This document shows, one piece after another, positions 1 to 9,445 of a stretch of 64,000 nucleotides of DNA. This DNA is from Pseudomonas frederiksbergensis. Its GTDB lineage: Bacteria; Pseudomonadota; Gammaproteobacteria; Pseudomonadales; Pseudomonadaceae. Position 1 is the first letter of the stretch, and each line of letters begins with the position of its first letter. The stretch is from the NCBI RefSeq assembly GCF_035751725.1, contig NZ_CP142104.1, positions 4,774,001 to 4,838,000 on the forward strand, written 5' to 3'. Made by a program: the position numbers and the translations under genes. Under the pieces are notes generated by a model. The model ran no database searches, was not told the origin of the DNA, and was given only the letters and a program-made list of their open reading frames with translations.

Positions 1-773
1 TGTGCGACACCATTCACCCGCAAATCCATGACTCCGACCGGCTGGCCATGTGGCGTGGCAACGGCGAGTGGGTCTGCCGTCCGCTGAACAACCCCGCCAC
101 CCTGCAATTCAACGCGTACGCCGACAAGAACCCGAAAGGCTTCGGGCTGGTGCAGACCGACCATGACTTCGAGAGCTACCAGGACACCGTGGACTGGTAC
201 AGCAAACGCCCAAGCCTGTGGGTCGAGCCTACGACCGCTTGGGGGGAAGGCTCAGTCGATCTGTTGGAAATTCCTACAACCGGCGAAACCCTGGACAACA
301 TCGTCGCGTTCTGGACCCCGAAGAAACCGGTTGCCGCCGGCGATTCGCTGAACTATGGCTACAAGCTTTACTGGAGCGCCTTGCCACCGGTGAGCACCGA
401 CCTGGCGCGAGTCGATGCCACCCGTTCCGGCATGGGCGGTTTCATCGAAGGTTGGGCACCCGGCGAGCATTATCCGACCGTCTGGGCGCGGCGCTTTGCC
501 GTGGACTTCACCGGAGGCGGTCTCGACCAGTTGCCAGCGGGCACGGGTATCGAACCGGTGGTGACGTGCTCCCATGGCGAGGTCAAGGACTTCAACGTGT
601 TAGTGCTCGATGCGATCAAGGGCTACCGGATTACCTTCGACTGGTACCCGACCGATGATCGCGTGGACCCGGTAGCGATGCGGCTGTTTCTGCGCTCCAA
701 GGACCGTACCTTGAGCGAGACCTGGCTGTACCAGTATTTCCCGCCAGCACCGGATCGGCGCAAGTATCCCTGA
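1..773 (+). CDS. opgD: Glucan biosynthesis protein D, C-terminal part (cut by window start)
   Basis: Periplasmic protein needed to make osmoregulated periplasmic glucans, OpgG/OpgD (MdoG) family. The reading frame is open from base 3 and ends with TGA at 771-773, so only about the last 256 residues are present; the true start lies before the window. The visible part has the family's C-terminal features: the WVEP-T-WG stretch near position 210, the FW-P-KP region, a G-G-FIEGW segment, and the tail with LFLR and ETWLYQY. The signal peptide, which would decide between OpgD (Tat) and OpgG (Sec), is outside the window, so the D assignment rests on overall resemblance. Confidence 0.85.
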   Translation, partial: CDTIHPQIHDSDRLAMWRGNGEWVCRPLNNPATLQFNAYADKNPKGFGLVQTDHDFESYQDTVDWYSKRPSLWVEPTTAWGEGSVDLLEIPTTGETLDNIVAFWTPKKPVAAGDSLNYGYKLYWSALPPVSTDLARVDATRSGMGGFIEGWAPGEHYPTVWARRFAVDFTGGGLDQLPAGTGIEPVVTCSHGEVKDFNVLVLDAIKGYRITFDWYPTDDRVDPVAMRLFLRSKDRTLSETWLYQYFPPAPDRRKYP

Positions 774-798
774 GCAAACCCAGGACACCCGATAAAAC

Positions 799-831
799 AA
801 AAAGCCCCGGCCAAGACGACCGGGGCTTTTT
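799..831. terminator. Bidirectional rho-independent terminator
   Basis: Inverted repeat AAAGCCCCGG / CCGGGGCTTT with a 9-base loop, flanked by A-rich sequence on the left and a T-rich run on the right. It lies between the converging opgD and flavin oxidoreductase genes and can serve both strands. Confidence 0.85.
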
Positions 832-845
832 GTTCTATCGCCGAT

Positions 846-1952
846 TCAGTCCCGCAAATCCGACTCGTGGATCGGCTGGTCCCGATGCGTCGCCCGCTGG
901 TACTGCGCCGGCCAGGTGGCCTTGCGCCCGCCCAGGTCATCATCGGCATGCAGGGCCCAGTACGGATCACGCAACAACTCCCGGGCGAGGAAGATAATGT
1001 CGGCCTGGCAGGTGCGCAGGATATGCTCGGCCTGGGCCGGTTCGGTAATCATGCCCACGGTGCCGGTGGCAATCTCCGACTCCTTGCGTACCCGTTCGGC
1101 GAATCGTGTCTGATAGCCCGGGCCGGTGGGAATTTCCGCATTGGCGGCGGTCCCGCCCGACGACACGTCAATCAAGTCCACCCCCAACATCCGGAATCGC
1201 CGCGCCAGCTCTACGGTTTCATCCGGATTCCACCCGTCTTCGACCCAGTCGGTGGCGGAGACGCGGACAAATACCGGAAGTTCGTCAGGCCACACCGCCC
1301 TCACCGCCTCGGTCACCTGCAACACCAGCCGGATGCGATTTTCGAACGACCCGCCATATTGATCGCGACGCTGATTGCTCAAGGGTGAAAGGAACTGGTG
1401 CAACAGATAGCCGTGGGCCGCATGGACCTCGACCACCTTGAAACCGGCGGTCAGGGAACGCTTGGCCGCGTCGACGAATGCCTGGATAACGTCGGCGATC
1501 TGCCCCTCATCCAACTGCGTCGGCTGGGTATGCTGCGGGTCGAAGGCGATCGGCGATGGACCGACCGGAACCCAGCCACCGTCCTCGGGCTTGACGCTGC
1601 CATGCTTGCCCAGCCAGGGCCGCCAGGTACTTGCCTTGCGACCAGCATGAGCCAGCTGGATGCCCGGCACGGCCCCTTGGGCAGAAATGAAACGGGTAAT
1701 ACGTTGCAGCGCAGGGATCTGGTCATCGTTCCATAAGCCGAGGTCCTGGGCAGTGATACGACCATCCGCCGTGACCGCGGTGGCTTCGGTGAATACCAGC
1801 CCCGCGCCACCCACGGCGCGGCTGCCAAGGTGCACGAGGTGCCAGTCGTTGGCCAGGCCATCGACGCTCGAATACTGGCACATCGGCGAAACCGCGATGC
1901 GATTGGGCAGGGTCAATTGGCGAAGGGTATAGGGTTCCAGCAGCAGACTCAT
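846..1952 (-). CDS. Old Yellow Enzyme family NADH:flavin oxidoreductase (XenA/YqjM type)
   Basis: FMN-dependent ene-reductase of the Old Yellow Enzyme family, 368 aa, cytoplasmic. It reduces activated C=C bonds of enones, and some relatives reduce nitro compounds, using NAD(P)H. The N-terminus carries PNR and the SPMCQYSS motif with Cys25, the flavin-tuning cysteine of the XenA/YqjM subclass. The substrate-binding histidine pair lies in HAAHGYLLHQF (about residue 178), followed by the class signature DQYGGS-NR. The length matches XenA (about 363 aa). It is a single gene converging on opgD. The physiological substrate cannot be told from sequence. xenA is likely but not certain because Pseudomonas carries several paralogs. 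Confidence 0.9.
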   Translation of the reverse strand: MSLLLEPYTLRQLTLPNRIAVSPMCQYSSVDGLANDWHLVHLGSRAVGGAGLVFTEATAVTADGRITAQDLGLWNDDQIPALQRITRFISAQGAVPGIQLAHAGRKASTWRPWLGKHGSVKPEDGGWVPVGPSPIAFDPQHTQPTQLDEGQIADVIQAFVDAAKRSLTAGFKVVEVHAAHGYLLHQFLSPLSNQRRDQYGGSFENRIRLVLQVTEAVRAVWPDELPVFVRVSATDWVEDGWNPDETVELARRFRMLGVDLIDVSSGGTAANAEIPTGPGYQTRFAERVRKESEIATGTVGMITEPAQAEHILRTCQADIIFLARELLRDPYWALHADDDLGGRKATWPAQYQRATHRDQPIHESDLRD

Positions 1953-2187
1953 GGGGCACCTCTCGAATCAGTGGGCAGGCTCCAGGGTTCTGTTTGAAAA
2001 GTCGACGAGTGACAAAAGGTACAACACCCGCCCCCGCGGGCAAAGAAACGACAAGACGTCACAAGGGCTATCAAGCAGTGCTTAGAGACTAGTCGACAAC
2101 CCGAGGGGAAGCAGGGTTCAGAACTTAAAAACTGGCCTGACAGATTCCAAGTCAACGTCGTGGCAAGGGAAGTTTCCCTCCCCCAGG

Positions 2188-3897
2188 CTATCGCGGCTCG
2201 ATATGGGCAATCATCAGTTGCACCGTTTCCTGGCCACGAAATTCGTTAAGGTCGAGTTTGTAGGCCAGCTCCACCCAGCGCACCGTCGGGTTCGGCCAGA
2301 TCTCGCGGTCGATGCCAAAGGCGATGCCGTCGAGCTTCACCGAGCCGCACTCGCTCTTGAGAACGACCTTCAGGTGTCGCTCGCCCACCACTCGCTGCTC
2401 GACCAGCTGGAACACACCGTGGAACACCGGTTCCGGGAAATGCTGGCCCCACGGCCCGGCGTGGCGCAATGCCCTGGCCAATTCCAGATGGAACTCCTCT
2501 ACCGCCAGGGTGCCGTCCGAGAGGAGTCGTCCGGTCAGGTCCTCTTCACGCAGTTGCCTACGCACTTCGGCGTCGAATGCCTCGGCAAACAACGGAAAAT
2601 TCGCCTCGGGCAGCGTCAGCCCTGCCGCCATGGCGTGGCCGCCGTATTTGCTGATCAGCGTCGGGTGCTGTGCCGCGACGACGCTCAGGGCATCGCGAAT
2701 ATGAAAGCCTGGCACCGAGCGCCCGGACCCCTTCAGGAGACCATCCCCGGCATCGGCAAAAGCGATCGTCGGACGGAAATAACGTTCCTTCATGCGCGAC
2801 GCCAGGATACCGATCACGCCCTGGTGCCATTGGGGGTCGAACAAGCACAAGCCGAACGGCATCGACTCTACCGGCAGGTCCTTGAGTTGAGCCAGGGCTT
2901 CACGCTGCATGCCCTGTTCGATGGACTTGCGATCCTGGTTCATGCCGTCCAGTTGCGCAGCCATCTCACGGGCAAGCGCCGGGTCGGCGGTGAGTAGGCA
3001 TTCGATGCCCAGGCTCATGTCGTCAAGGCGTCCCGCCGCGTTCAGTCGCGGGCCGAGGATGAAGCCAAGGTCGGTGGAGGTAATGCGCGACGGGTCGCGC
3101 TTGGCCACCTCCAGGATGGCCTTGATTCCCGGACGGGCGCGGCCGGCGCGAATACGTTCGAGGCCCTGATGCACCAGGATCCGGTTGTTGGCATCCAGGG
3201 GCACCACGTCGGCCACACTGCCCAACGCCACCAAGTCCAGCAGCTCGCCAATGTTCGGCTGGGGTTTGCTGGCATACCAGCCCAGGCTGCGCAGGCGCGC
3301 CCGCAATGCCATCAATACGTAGAAAATCACCCCGACGCCCGCCAGCGCCTTGCTCGGGAACTCGCAACCCGGCTGGTTCGGGTTGACGATGGCATCGGCC
3401 TCCGGCAATTCCAATCCAGGCAAATGGTGATCGGTGACCAACACCTTCAGGCCGGCGGCCTTGGCCGCCGCCACGCCTTCGACGCTGGAAATCCCGTTGT
3501 CCACGGTGATCAACAGCTGCGGCTCGCGTGTGAGGGCGACCTCGACGATTTCCGGCGTCAGGCCGTAGCCATATTCGAAACGATTGGGCACCAGGTAATC
3601 GACATGGGCCGCGCCCAGCAGGCGCAGGCCCAGCACGCCAACCGTACTGGCCGTCGCACCATCAGCATCGAAATCACCGACGATCAGAATGCGCTGACGT
3701 TGTTCCAGCGCCGTCACCAGCAGGTCCACCGCGGCGTCGATTCCCTTGAGCTGTTGATAGGGAATCAAGCGAGCCAGGCTTTTATCCAGCTCAACCGCCG
3801 ATTGCACGCCTCGGGCGGCGTACAGGCGGGTCAACAGCGGCGGCAGGTCACCGAGGAACGGCAGGGTGTCGGGTAACTCGCGGGGTTCTATGCGCAT
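2188..3897 (-). CDS. recJ: Single-stranded-DNA-specific exonuclease RecJ
   Basis: 5'-3' single-strand DNA exonuclease of recombination and mismatch/base-excision repair, 569 aa, the usual RecJ length. The DHH phosphoesterase motifs are in order: GDFDADGATA (motif I, near residue 75), TVDNGISS, and VTDHHLPG (motif III with the DHH triad). The DHHA1 part follows with the GRLDD region and the GSGRS-PG / KYGGHAMAAG nucleic-acid-binding motif. The C-terminal OB-like domain is present. The start ATG gives the family N-terminus MRIEPRELP. It is often close to thrC/hom in Pseudomonas, as here. Confidence 0.97.
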   Translation of the reverse strand: MRIEPRELPDTLPFLGDLPPLLTRLYAARGVQSAVELDKSLARLIPYQQLKGIDAAVDLLVTALEQRQRILIVGDFDADGATASTVGVLGLRLLGAAHVDYLVPNRFEYGYGLTPEIVEVALTREPQLLITVDNGISSVEGVAAAKAAGLKVLVTDHHLPGLELPEADAIVNPNQPGCEFPSKALAGVGVIFYVLMALRARLRSLGWYASKPQPNIGELLDLVALGSVADVVPLDANNRILVHQGLERIRAGRARPGIKAILEVAKRDPSRITSTDLGFILGPRLNAAGRLDDMSLGIECLLTADPALAREMAAQLDGMNQDRKSIEQGMQREALAQLKDLPVESMPFGLCLFDPQWHQGVIGILASRMKERYFRPTIAFADAGDGLLKGSGRSVPGFHIRDALSVVAAQHPTLISKYGGHAMAAGLTLPEANFPLFAEAFDAEVRRQLREEDLTGRLLSDGTLAVEEFHLELARALRHAGPWGQHFPEPVFHGVFQLVEQRVVGERHLKVVLKSECGSVKLDGIAFGIDREIWPNPTVRWVELAYKLDLNEFRGQETVQLMIAHIEPR

Positions 3898-3937
3898 GGG
3901 GGAAGACGAAAACTTCTCTTAGAGTGGAAATCCTTGA

Positions 3938-3961
3938 GGCGAGGGAGCCTGCTCCCTCGCC
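3938..3961. repeat. REP-like palindrome
   Basis: Perfect 11-bp inverted repeat GGCGAGGGAGC / GCTCCCTCGCC with a 2-base loop, in the spacer between recJ and yaeQ. The same family recurs at 20823-20850. Such extragenic palindromes are common in Pseudomonas. Confidence 0.8.
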
Positions 3962-3987
3962 ACGGTGAATCTATGCAACATGGCCCA

Positions 3988-4530
3988 TCAGCCACGCTCG
4001 CCGAGCAACCACTGCAACTGGACTTCATGTTGGCCACGGTCGTCGGTCACGAAGAGGGTCCCCTCGCTGATCATCACGTCCCACTTGATGACGCGGGGCA
4101 TATCCTGGGCCAGGGTTTCGAGAACCTCCTGAGGCACGGCGGCAATATTCACGTTCTTCAGATTCTTCACAGCAGGTATCACCTTGCCTTCCCAGACTCG
4201 CAAGCTGCCATACGCCAGCAGGCTGGTGCGCTCGGTGCGGCGCGAACACCACGTCAGGCGCTCGGCATCCGGTTGACCCACTTCGATCCAGTGCAAGACG
4301 CGGTCGTCCAGGCTCTTTTCCCACAGGGCGGGTTCATCGACGTCTGACAGACCACGACCGAACGACAGCAGCTCGTTGTACCAGAACGCGTAGGCCAGCA
4401 GGCGCACCGTCATGCGCTCCTCGGTTTCCGAAGGATGGCGGGCGATGGTCTGCTTCACGTTCTCATACACATTGCGGTCGAGGTCGGTGAGGTTCAGTTC
4501 AAATTTGTAGGTCGTGGACGGCTGGGCCAT
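3988..4530 (-). CDS. yaeQ: YaeQ family protein
   Basis: 180-aa protein of the YaeQ family, which has a PD-(D/E)XK nuclease-like fold but no settled biochemical role; E. coli yaeQ was found as a suppressor of an rfaH defect. The start ATG at 4530 gives MAQPSTTYKFELNLTDLDR, the usual family N-terminus. Conserved pieces include the RHPSET-ERM stretch, the LLAYAFWYNE helix and the WCSRRTERTSLLAYG region. The frame stays open upstream, but there the translation is antisense to the CoA-transferase gene and is not real. Confidence 0.93.
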   Translation of the reverse strand: MAQPSTTYKFELNLTDLDRNVYENVKQTIARHPSETEERMTVRLLAYAFWYNELLSFGRGLSDVDEPALWEKSLDDRVLHWIEVGQPDAERLTWCSRRTERTSLLAYGSLRVWEGKVIPAVKNLKNVNIAAVPQEVLETLAQDMPRVIKWDVMISEGTLFVTDDRGQHEVQLQWLLGERG

Positions 4531-4677
4531 GGACGGGCTTCTTGATACGAGGAAAGGCGGCAAGTCTAACCGATGAGACGGCCAATCCACGAATTGCCGA
4601 CCATCAACCTGCGGCGAACGGCGTTGGCCTATGATAAAACGCTCTATTGGTTCTGCCTTTGTCCTACAGGATTCGTC

Positions 4678-5877
4678 ATGTCGCTCACTGCCAAACCCCT
4701 TGCCGGCGTCAAGGTCATTGAACTCGGCACCCTGATCGCCGGCCCTTTCGCTTCGAGGATCTGCGGTGAATTCGGAGCCGAGGTGATCAAGGTCGAATCG
4801 CCCGACGGCGGCGATCCGCTGCGCAAATGGCGCAAACTCTATGAAGGTACATCTTTGTGGTGGTTCGTCCAGGCACGCAACAAAAAGTCCCTGACCCTGA
4901 ACCTCAAGCACCCTGAAGGCTTGGCAATCCTCAAGCAGTTGATCGGCGAAGCGGACATCCTGATCGAGAATTTTCGTCCTGGCGTGCTGGAGAAGCTCGG
5001 CCTGGGATGGGACGTGTTGCACGCACTGAATCCGAAACTGGTCATGGTGCGGCTTTCCGGGTTCGGCCAGACCGGGCCGATGAAGGATCAGCCCGGATTT
5101 GGCGCCGTCGGCGAATCCATGGGCGGCCTGCGCTACATCACGGGTTTCGAGGACCGTCCGCCGGTGCGCACGGGAATTTCCATCGGCGACTCCATTGCCG
5201 CGCTCTGGGGCGTCATCGGCGCGCTGATGGCCTTGCGTCATCGCGAGGTGAACGGCGGGACTGGACAAGTGGTGGACGTGGCGCTGTATGAAGCGATATT
5301 CGCCATGATGGAGAGCATGGTGCCGGAATTCGATGTGTTCGGCTTCATCCGCGAGCGCACCGGCAACATCATGCCCGGCATCACGCCGTCGTCCATCCAT
5401 ACCAGCGCCGACGGCAAGCACGTGCAGATCGGAGCCAATGGCGACGCAATCTTCAAGCGCTTCATGCAAATCATCGGGCGCGACGACCTGGCCAACGACC
5501 CGCAGCTGGCCAGCAATGATGGGCGCGACAATCGCCGCGACGAGCTCTACGGCGTGATCGATCGCTGGGTCAATTCACTGCCACTGGACGCTGTCATCGA
5601 ACAGCTGAACCAGGCCGGAGTGCCGGCCAGCCGGATCTTCAGCGCCGAAGACATGTTCAGCGACCCGCAGTTTCTCGCCCGGGAAATGTTCTTGCAGGCC
5701 AAGCTGCCGGACGGCAAGGCGTTCAAGATGCCTGGCATCGTGCCGAAACTGTCGGACACGCCGGGCACAGCCGAATGGGTCGGGCCGACGCTGGGTGAAC
5801 ACACGGATCAGGTACTCGGCGAGCTTGGCTATGATCCACAGCAAATTTCCAGGCTGCGCACCGATGGCGCCATTTGA
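4678..5877 (+). CDS. CaiB/BaiF family (family III) CoA-transferase
   Basis: Family III CoA-transferase, 399 aa: moves CoA between carboxylic acids through an aspartyl-CoA anhydride. The N-terminal L-G-KVIELGTLIAGPFA motif, E-IKVE-P-GGDPLR, the RNKKS-TL-L stretch and NFRPG-LEKLG are typical. The catalytic aspartate should be the one in the GFGAVGESMGGLRY-TG region or in GQ-VDVALYE; I cannot separate these without alignment. The start ATG at 4678 is chosen because upstream in-frame codons give no family sequence. It is transcribed away from yaeQ with a 147-bp spacer. The substrate is unknown. Confidence 0.92.
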   Translation: MSLTAKPLAGVKVIELGTLIAGPFASRICGEFGAEVIKVESPDGGDPLRKWRKLYEGTSLWWFVQARNKKSLTLNLKHPEGLAILKQLIGEADILIENFRPGVLEKLGLGWDVLHALNPKLVMVRLSGFGQTGPMKDQPGFGAVGESMGGLRYITGFEDRPPVRTGISIGDSIAALWGVIGALMALRHREVNGGTGQVVDVALYEAIFAMMESMVPEFDVFGFIRERTGNIMPGITPSSIHTSADGKHVQIGANGDAIFKRFMQIIGRDDLANDPQLASNDGRDNRRDELYGVIDRWVNSLPLDAVIEQLNQAGVPASRIFSAEDMFSDPQFLAREMFLQAKLPDGKAFKMPGIVPKLSDTPGTAEWVGPTLGEHTDQVLGELGYDPQQISRLRTDGAI

Positions 5878-5922
5878 TACGTCCCGCGCAATGCCCGGGA
5901 CCACAAATCCCAGGCAAAAAGA

Positions 5923-5954
5923 AACCCCGAGAAGTGGGGAGACAACTCGGGGTT
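5923..5954. terminator. Probable bidirectional terminator
   Basis: Inverted repeat AACCCCGAG / CTCGGGGTT with a 14-base loop between the converging CoA-transferase and DUF3509 genes. The T-rich run (TTTCTTTTT on the minus strand) makes it strongest for transcripts coming from the DUF3509 side. Confidence 0.7.
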
Positions 5955-6070
5955 AAACGTGACCATTCAAGGTCCGTGCAACAAGCGACAAGCACCGGAG
6001 CACAATGCTTGCTCTTGTTGGTAAGAGTTCTGACTCACTAAGATGTAGGAAGGTTCCCTCAGAACGCCGC

Positions 6071-6358
6071 TCAATTCGGGGCAGCCATGACCTTGTCACG
6101 TGCCAGATTACGCAAAGCCGCGATCACACAAGGCTCCAGGCGCCCCTCGGCGATCAGTACATCGCGGTGCAGCCCATCGACCACGTCGGTCAGCTGGCGC
6201 TTGTCGGCCAGTTGGGCCTGGTTGAACACCCGTTCAACCATGATGGCCCCCGCGGGATTCTTCAGTGTCACCAGGCATTCGCCCTTGGCACCGGAGGGAG
6301 TGAGCGTGACCTGATACGGGCTCAAGGCTTCATTCAGCAACAGGCTGATACTTTCCAT
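6071..6358 (-). CDS. DUF3509 family small protein
   Basis: 95-aa protein matching the Pseudomonas-restricted DUF3509 family, function unknown. The start ATG at 6358 is preceded by a good ribosome site (GAAGGGTG, about 6 bases away), which decides against longer starts in the same frame. No signal peptide or membrane segment is visible. The sequence has a mixed alpha/beta look, with an ERVFNQAQL--KRQLTDVVDGLHRD core and a C-terminal helix. It follows the sensor gene on the same strand but is separated by 161 bp. Confidence 0.8.
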   Translation of the reverse strand: MESISLLLNEALSPYQVTLTPSGAKGECLVTLKNPAGAIMVERVFNQAQLADKRQLTDVVDGLHRDVLIAEGRLEPCVIAALRNLARDKVMAAPN

Positions 6359-6519
6359 TCGATCACCCTTCAATAGTCCGAAAAAACAACTGCACAATAA
6401 GTGACCGTGGGCCCTGGCTGAAAGTTCTGCCAGCGCAACGAACCGACACCTTCGCGGCCTGTTCAACCGAGCATGCGCGCCGAATATGACAGGCAGGCAA
6501 CAGTCCCTGACGCGGTTGA

Positions 6520-7887
6520 TCAAGCCAGCAACCGATTGCGATTCCATCGGCGCCTGACATCGATCCAGCCCCCCAGCAGACCGCGCAGCTGGCCATCGGC
6601 ACCATAAAACGGCACTGACCAGTGATAGATATCCCGTAATCCACCGCTGAACATCAGTTGGCGGTCGACGAAACGTGGTTGACGGGTTTGCAACTGCTCC
6701 ATCAATTCCCCATGCAACAATTCGGCGGTTGCCGCCGGAAACCCAGCAGAGTCAGTCAGGCGCGTGCCCCGCAGCTTCTCGAAGCGAGTCTCGAAATGAT
6801 CCTCGTAGCTTTTGTTGCACATGATCAGGCGTCCCTCGAGGTCGCGAATGAAGATCGGATCGGGAATCGCATCCATCAAGGCCCGCTGGAACTTCAGTTG
6901 ATCGTTGAGGACTGCCTCGACCCTGAGGCGCTGGTCGATCTGGACCTGCATGCGGCGGTGCCACAGCAGGGATATCAGGCAGAACAGCCCGAACACGACC
7001 ACGCACCAATGCCCCCATTGGGGTACGTGCAGCCAGGAAGACGAGGCCTGATGAGGGGCAATGCCTGTCAGCCATTTGGAGCGCAGCGCACGCATGTCCT
7101 CGACGGGAAACGCTTCCAGGGCCTTGTTCAGAATACTCACCAATGGCCGCAGCTCTTGGCGCACAGCCAGATAGTCGGGTTCCCACTTGCCCTCGAGGTT
7201 GCTTCCTACCTGCAATTGCCCCGCAGGGTACAGGTGCGCACCGGTTTCATTTTCAATGGTGGCGTGGGCTTCGCGACTTTCCACCAGCGCCCTCGCCTCA
7301 CCGTACGTCTTGACCGTGCGCAACTCGATGGCCGGATAGTTGCGCCGGATCTCCGTCTCCAGCGCATGCCGCGCCGGCAACACCAAGACCTTGCCTTCGA
7401 GTTGCTTCAGGGAACGAAGCACGGGCTCTGAACCACGTCCGACGAAAACCCAGCCAGATCCGCCGAATGCATGGCTGAAGTTCAAGAACTCCCTGCGCTC
7501 GTCGTTCATTGCCAGCGTGGTCGTCATGTCCGCCTCGCCATTTTCCAACATGGCGATCAACTGATCCGGAGAGAACGATTCCCGGTGAACGAATTCAAGT
7601 CCGGTCATGCGGCCGATACGCCGGAGAATATCGTCGTTCAGCCCGCTCCACTGCCCGTGTTCATTTTTGAACAGGTACAGCGGGAATTGCATCGAGGCAA
7701 CGACGACACGAGGGTTCTCCCTGATCCATTCAAGTTCCTGGGCATCGAGCGCAAGCTGTCCGCCAGTTTCGAACGGTGGCTTGCCAGAAGCCGCCAACTG
7801 GGCCGCGCCGCCCCACTGCACCCAACACAACAGCATCAGGCCCATCATCCAGCTCATCGCTGGCTTGCATCGGATAAAGAACAACAT
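6520..7887 (-). CDS. BvgS-like periplasmic sensor with PAS domain, kinase domain missing
   Basis: 455-aa membrane sensor. The start at 7887 is preferred because AAGGA sits 7 bases before it; an ATG two codons upstream is too close. An N-terminal hydrophobic segment is followed by one periplasmic solute-binding (SBP_bac_3/VFT) domain, about residues 40-285 (VVVASMQFPLYLFKNEHGQWSG is typical; GEADMTTTLAMN-ERRE-L-FS). A transmembrane helix follows (WCVVVFGLFCLISLLW), then a PAS domain (LMDAIPDPIFIRDLEGRL) ending at GGWIDV. Full BvgS-type proteins continue into histidine kinase, receiver and Hpt domains. Here the protein stops 11 residues after GGWIDV, and no kinase sequence follows in any minus-strand frame. 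It may be a remnant or an orphan input module. Confidence 0.75.
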   Translation of the reverse strand: MLFFIRCKPAMSWMMGLMLLCWVQWGGAAQLAASGKPPFETGGQLALDAQELEWIRENPRVVVASMQFPLYLFKNEHGQWSGLNDDILRRIGRMTGLEFVHRESFSPDQLIAMLENGEADMTTTLAMNDERREFLNFSHAFGGSGWVFVGRGSEPVLRSLKQLEGKVLVLPARHALETEIRRNYPAIELRTVKTYGEARALVESREAHATIENETGAHLYPAGQLQVGSNLEGKWEPDYLAVRQELRPLVSILNKALEAFPVEDMRALRSKWLTGIAPHQASSSWLHVPQWGHWCVVVFGLFCLISLLWHRRMQVQIDQRLRVEAVLNDQLKFQRALMDAIPDPIFIRDLEGRLIMCNKSYEDHFETRFEKLRGTRLTDSAGFPAATAELLHGELMEQLQTRQPRFVDRQLMFSGGLRDIYHWSVPFYGADGQLRGLLGGWIDVRRRWNRNRLLA

Positions 7888-7962
7888 CTGCATTTCCTTC
7901 GAGACTACCCGCCCGTCCCTCCAAGGGCGGAAACCCGGCCAGTTTGGCATGCAGAAACAAGA

Positions 7963-7984
7963 AAGCCCGTCAGGAGACGGGCTT
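7963..7984 (-). terminator. Terminator downstream of thrC
   Basis: Inverted repeat AAGCCCGTC / GACGGGCTT with a 4-base loop, followed on the minus strand by a T-rich stretch (TTTCTTGTTTC). It lies 23 bp after the thrC stop and separates thrC from the sensor gene. Confidence 0.85.
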
Positions 7985-8007
7985 CAAAATGTGACAACTG
8001 CGGGGCG

Positions 8008-9417
8008 TCAGAGAGGCTTGCCGCGGTTGCCATGCTGACTGACAAAGGCCTGCACGGCTTTCAAGTCGTTGGGCAACACTGTGCAACGCTCGTTTCGCTC
8101 AAACAAATCCGAAAGATGTGTAGGCAGCTCAAGCGCTTTTCCTACGCCAGCTTTCTCCACGGCTTCCGGAAACTTGACCGGATGAGCGGTGCCCAGGATG
8201 ACCATCGGGATATCCAGGCTACGGCGGCACTCGCGCGCGGCCTTCACACCGATGGCAGTGTGCGGGTCGAGCAACTCACCGCTCTGTTCGAACACCTCGG
8301 CGATGGTTTCGCAGGTCTGCGCGTCATCCACCGCCAGGGAATCGAACAGTTTACGGGCTTCTGTCCAGCGCTCGGCTTCGACGCTGAAACCACCGCCCTG
8401 GCGGAAGCTGTCCATCAGGCCCGCAATCGCCGCGCCGTTGCGACCGTGCAGGTCGAACAGCAGGCGCTCGAAGTTCGACGACACCATGATATCCATCGAC
8501 GGCGACAGCGTGGCGTGCAGGGTCTCCTTGACGTACTGGTTGCCACTCATGAAGCGGTGCAGGATGTCATTGCGGTTGGTGGCGACGATCAATTGATTGA
8601 TCGGCAGCCCCATGTTGCGAGCCAGGTAACCGGCGAAGATATCGCCGAAGTTGCCGGTCGGCACCGAGAACGCCACCGAACGGGCCGGCCCCCCCAACTG
8701 CAGGGCCGCGTGGAAGTAGTAGACGATCTGGGCCATGATCCGTGCCCAGTTGATCGAATTCACGGCCACCAGTCGCGTGCCCTTGAGGAAGCTCTGGTCG
8801 GCGAAGCTGGCCTTGACCATTTCCTGGCAATCATCGAAGTTGCCTTCGATGGCGATGTTGTGGATGTTATCGCCGAAAATCGTCGTCATCTGCCGACGCT
8901 GCACTTCCGAGACACGGTTGTGCGGGTGCAGGATGAAAATGTCGACGTTCTCGCAATGCTTGCAGCCTTCGATGGCGGCCGAACCGGTGTCACCGGACGT
9001 TGCACCGACGATCACCACGCGCTCGCCACGCTTTTGCAACACGTAGTCCAGCAGGCGGCCGAGCAGTTGCAGGGCGAAGTCCTTGAACGCCAGGGTCGGG
9101 CCGTGGAACAGCTCCATGACCCATTCGTTACCGTTGAGCTGACGCAGCGGTGCGATGGCATTGTGGGAAAAGACGCCATAGGTCTCTTCCAGGATCTTCT
9201 TGAAATCAGCGTCCGGGATGCTGCCGGTGACGAATGGGCGCATCACTCGGAATGCCAGCTCGTGGTACGGCAGGCCTGCCCAGGAGGCGATTTCTTCCTG
9301 GGTGAAGCGCGGCAGGTTTTCCGGCACGTAGAGGCCGCCATCCGTGGCCAGGCCGGCCAGCAGGACATCTTCGAAATTCAGGGCCGGTGCCTGGCCGCGG
9401 GTACTGATATAGCGCAT
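8008..9417 (-). CDS. thrC: Threonine synthase
   Basis: PLP enzyme converting O-phosphohomoserine to threonine, last step of threonine synthesis, 469 aa as in other Pseudomonas. The N-terminus MRYISTRG matches the family. The PLP-lysine motif is LAFKDFALQ (near residue 110), and the phosphate/PLP-binding loop is GATSGDTGSAA. It lies downstream of hom with about 100 bp between them, in the classic hom-thrC order. No strong ribosome site is visible before the ATG, which may mean that expression depends on the upstream gene. Confidence 0.97.
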   Translation of the reverse strand: MRYISTRGQAPALNFEDVLLAGLATDGGLYVPENLPRFTQEEIASWAGLPYHELAFRVMRPFVTGSIPDADFKKILEETYGVFSHNAIAPLRQLNGNEWVMELFHGPTLAFKDFALQLLGRLLDYVLQKRGERVVIVGATSGDTGSAAIEGCKHCENVDIFILHPHNRVSEVQRRQMTTIFGDNIHNIAIEGNFDDCQEMVKASFADQSFLKGTRLVAVNSINWARIMAQIVYYFHAALQLGGPARSVAFSVPTGNFGDIFAGYLARNMGLPINQLIVATNRNDILHRFMSGNQYVKETLHATLSPSMDIMVSSNFERLLFDLHGRNGAAIAGLMDSFRQGGGFSVEAERWTEARKLFDSLAVDDAQTCETIAEVFEQSGELLDPHTAIGVKAARECRRSLDIPMVILGTAHPVKFPEAVEKAGVGKALELPTHLSDLFERNERCTVLPNDLKAVQAFVSQHGNRGKPL

Positions 9418-9445
9418 AGGGACAAACCTTCGGTTTGAGCTGTAG

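Noticed and set aside
4531..5469. N-terminal extension of yaeQ in the same frame
   Set aside because: The extension is antisense to the CoA-transferase; the family N-terminus starts at 4530.
7471..9438. Plus-strand open frame of about 655 codons
   Set aside because: It is antisense to the sensor gene and thrC; its protein is His/Gln/Arg-rich with no family features, typical of GC-rich shadow frames.
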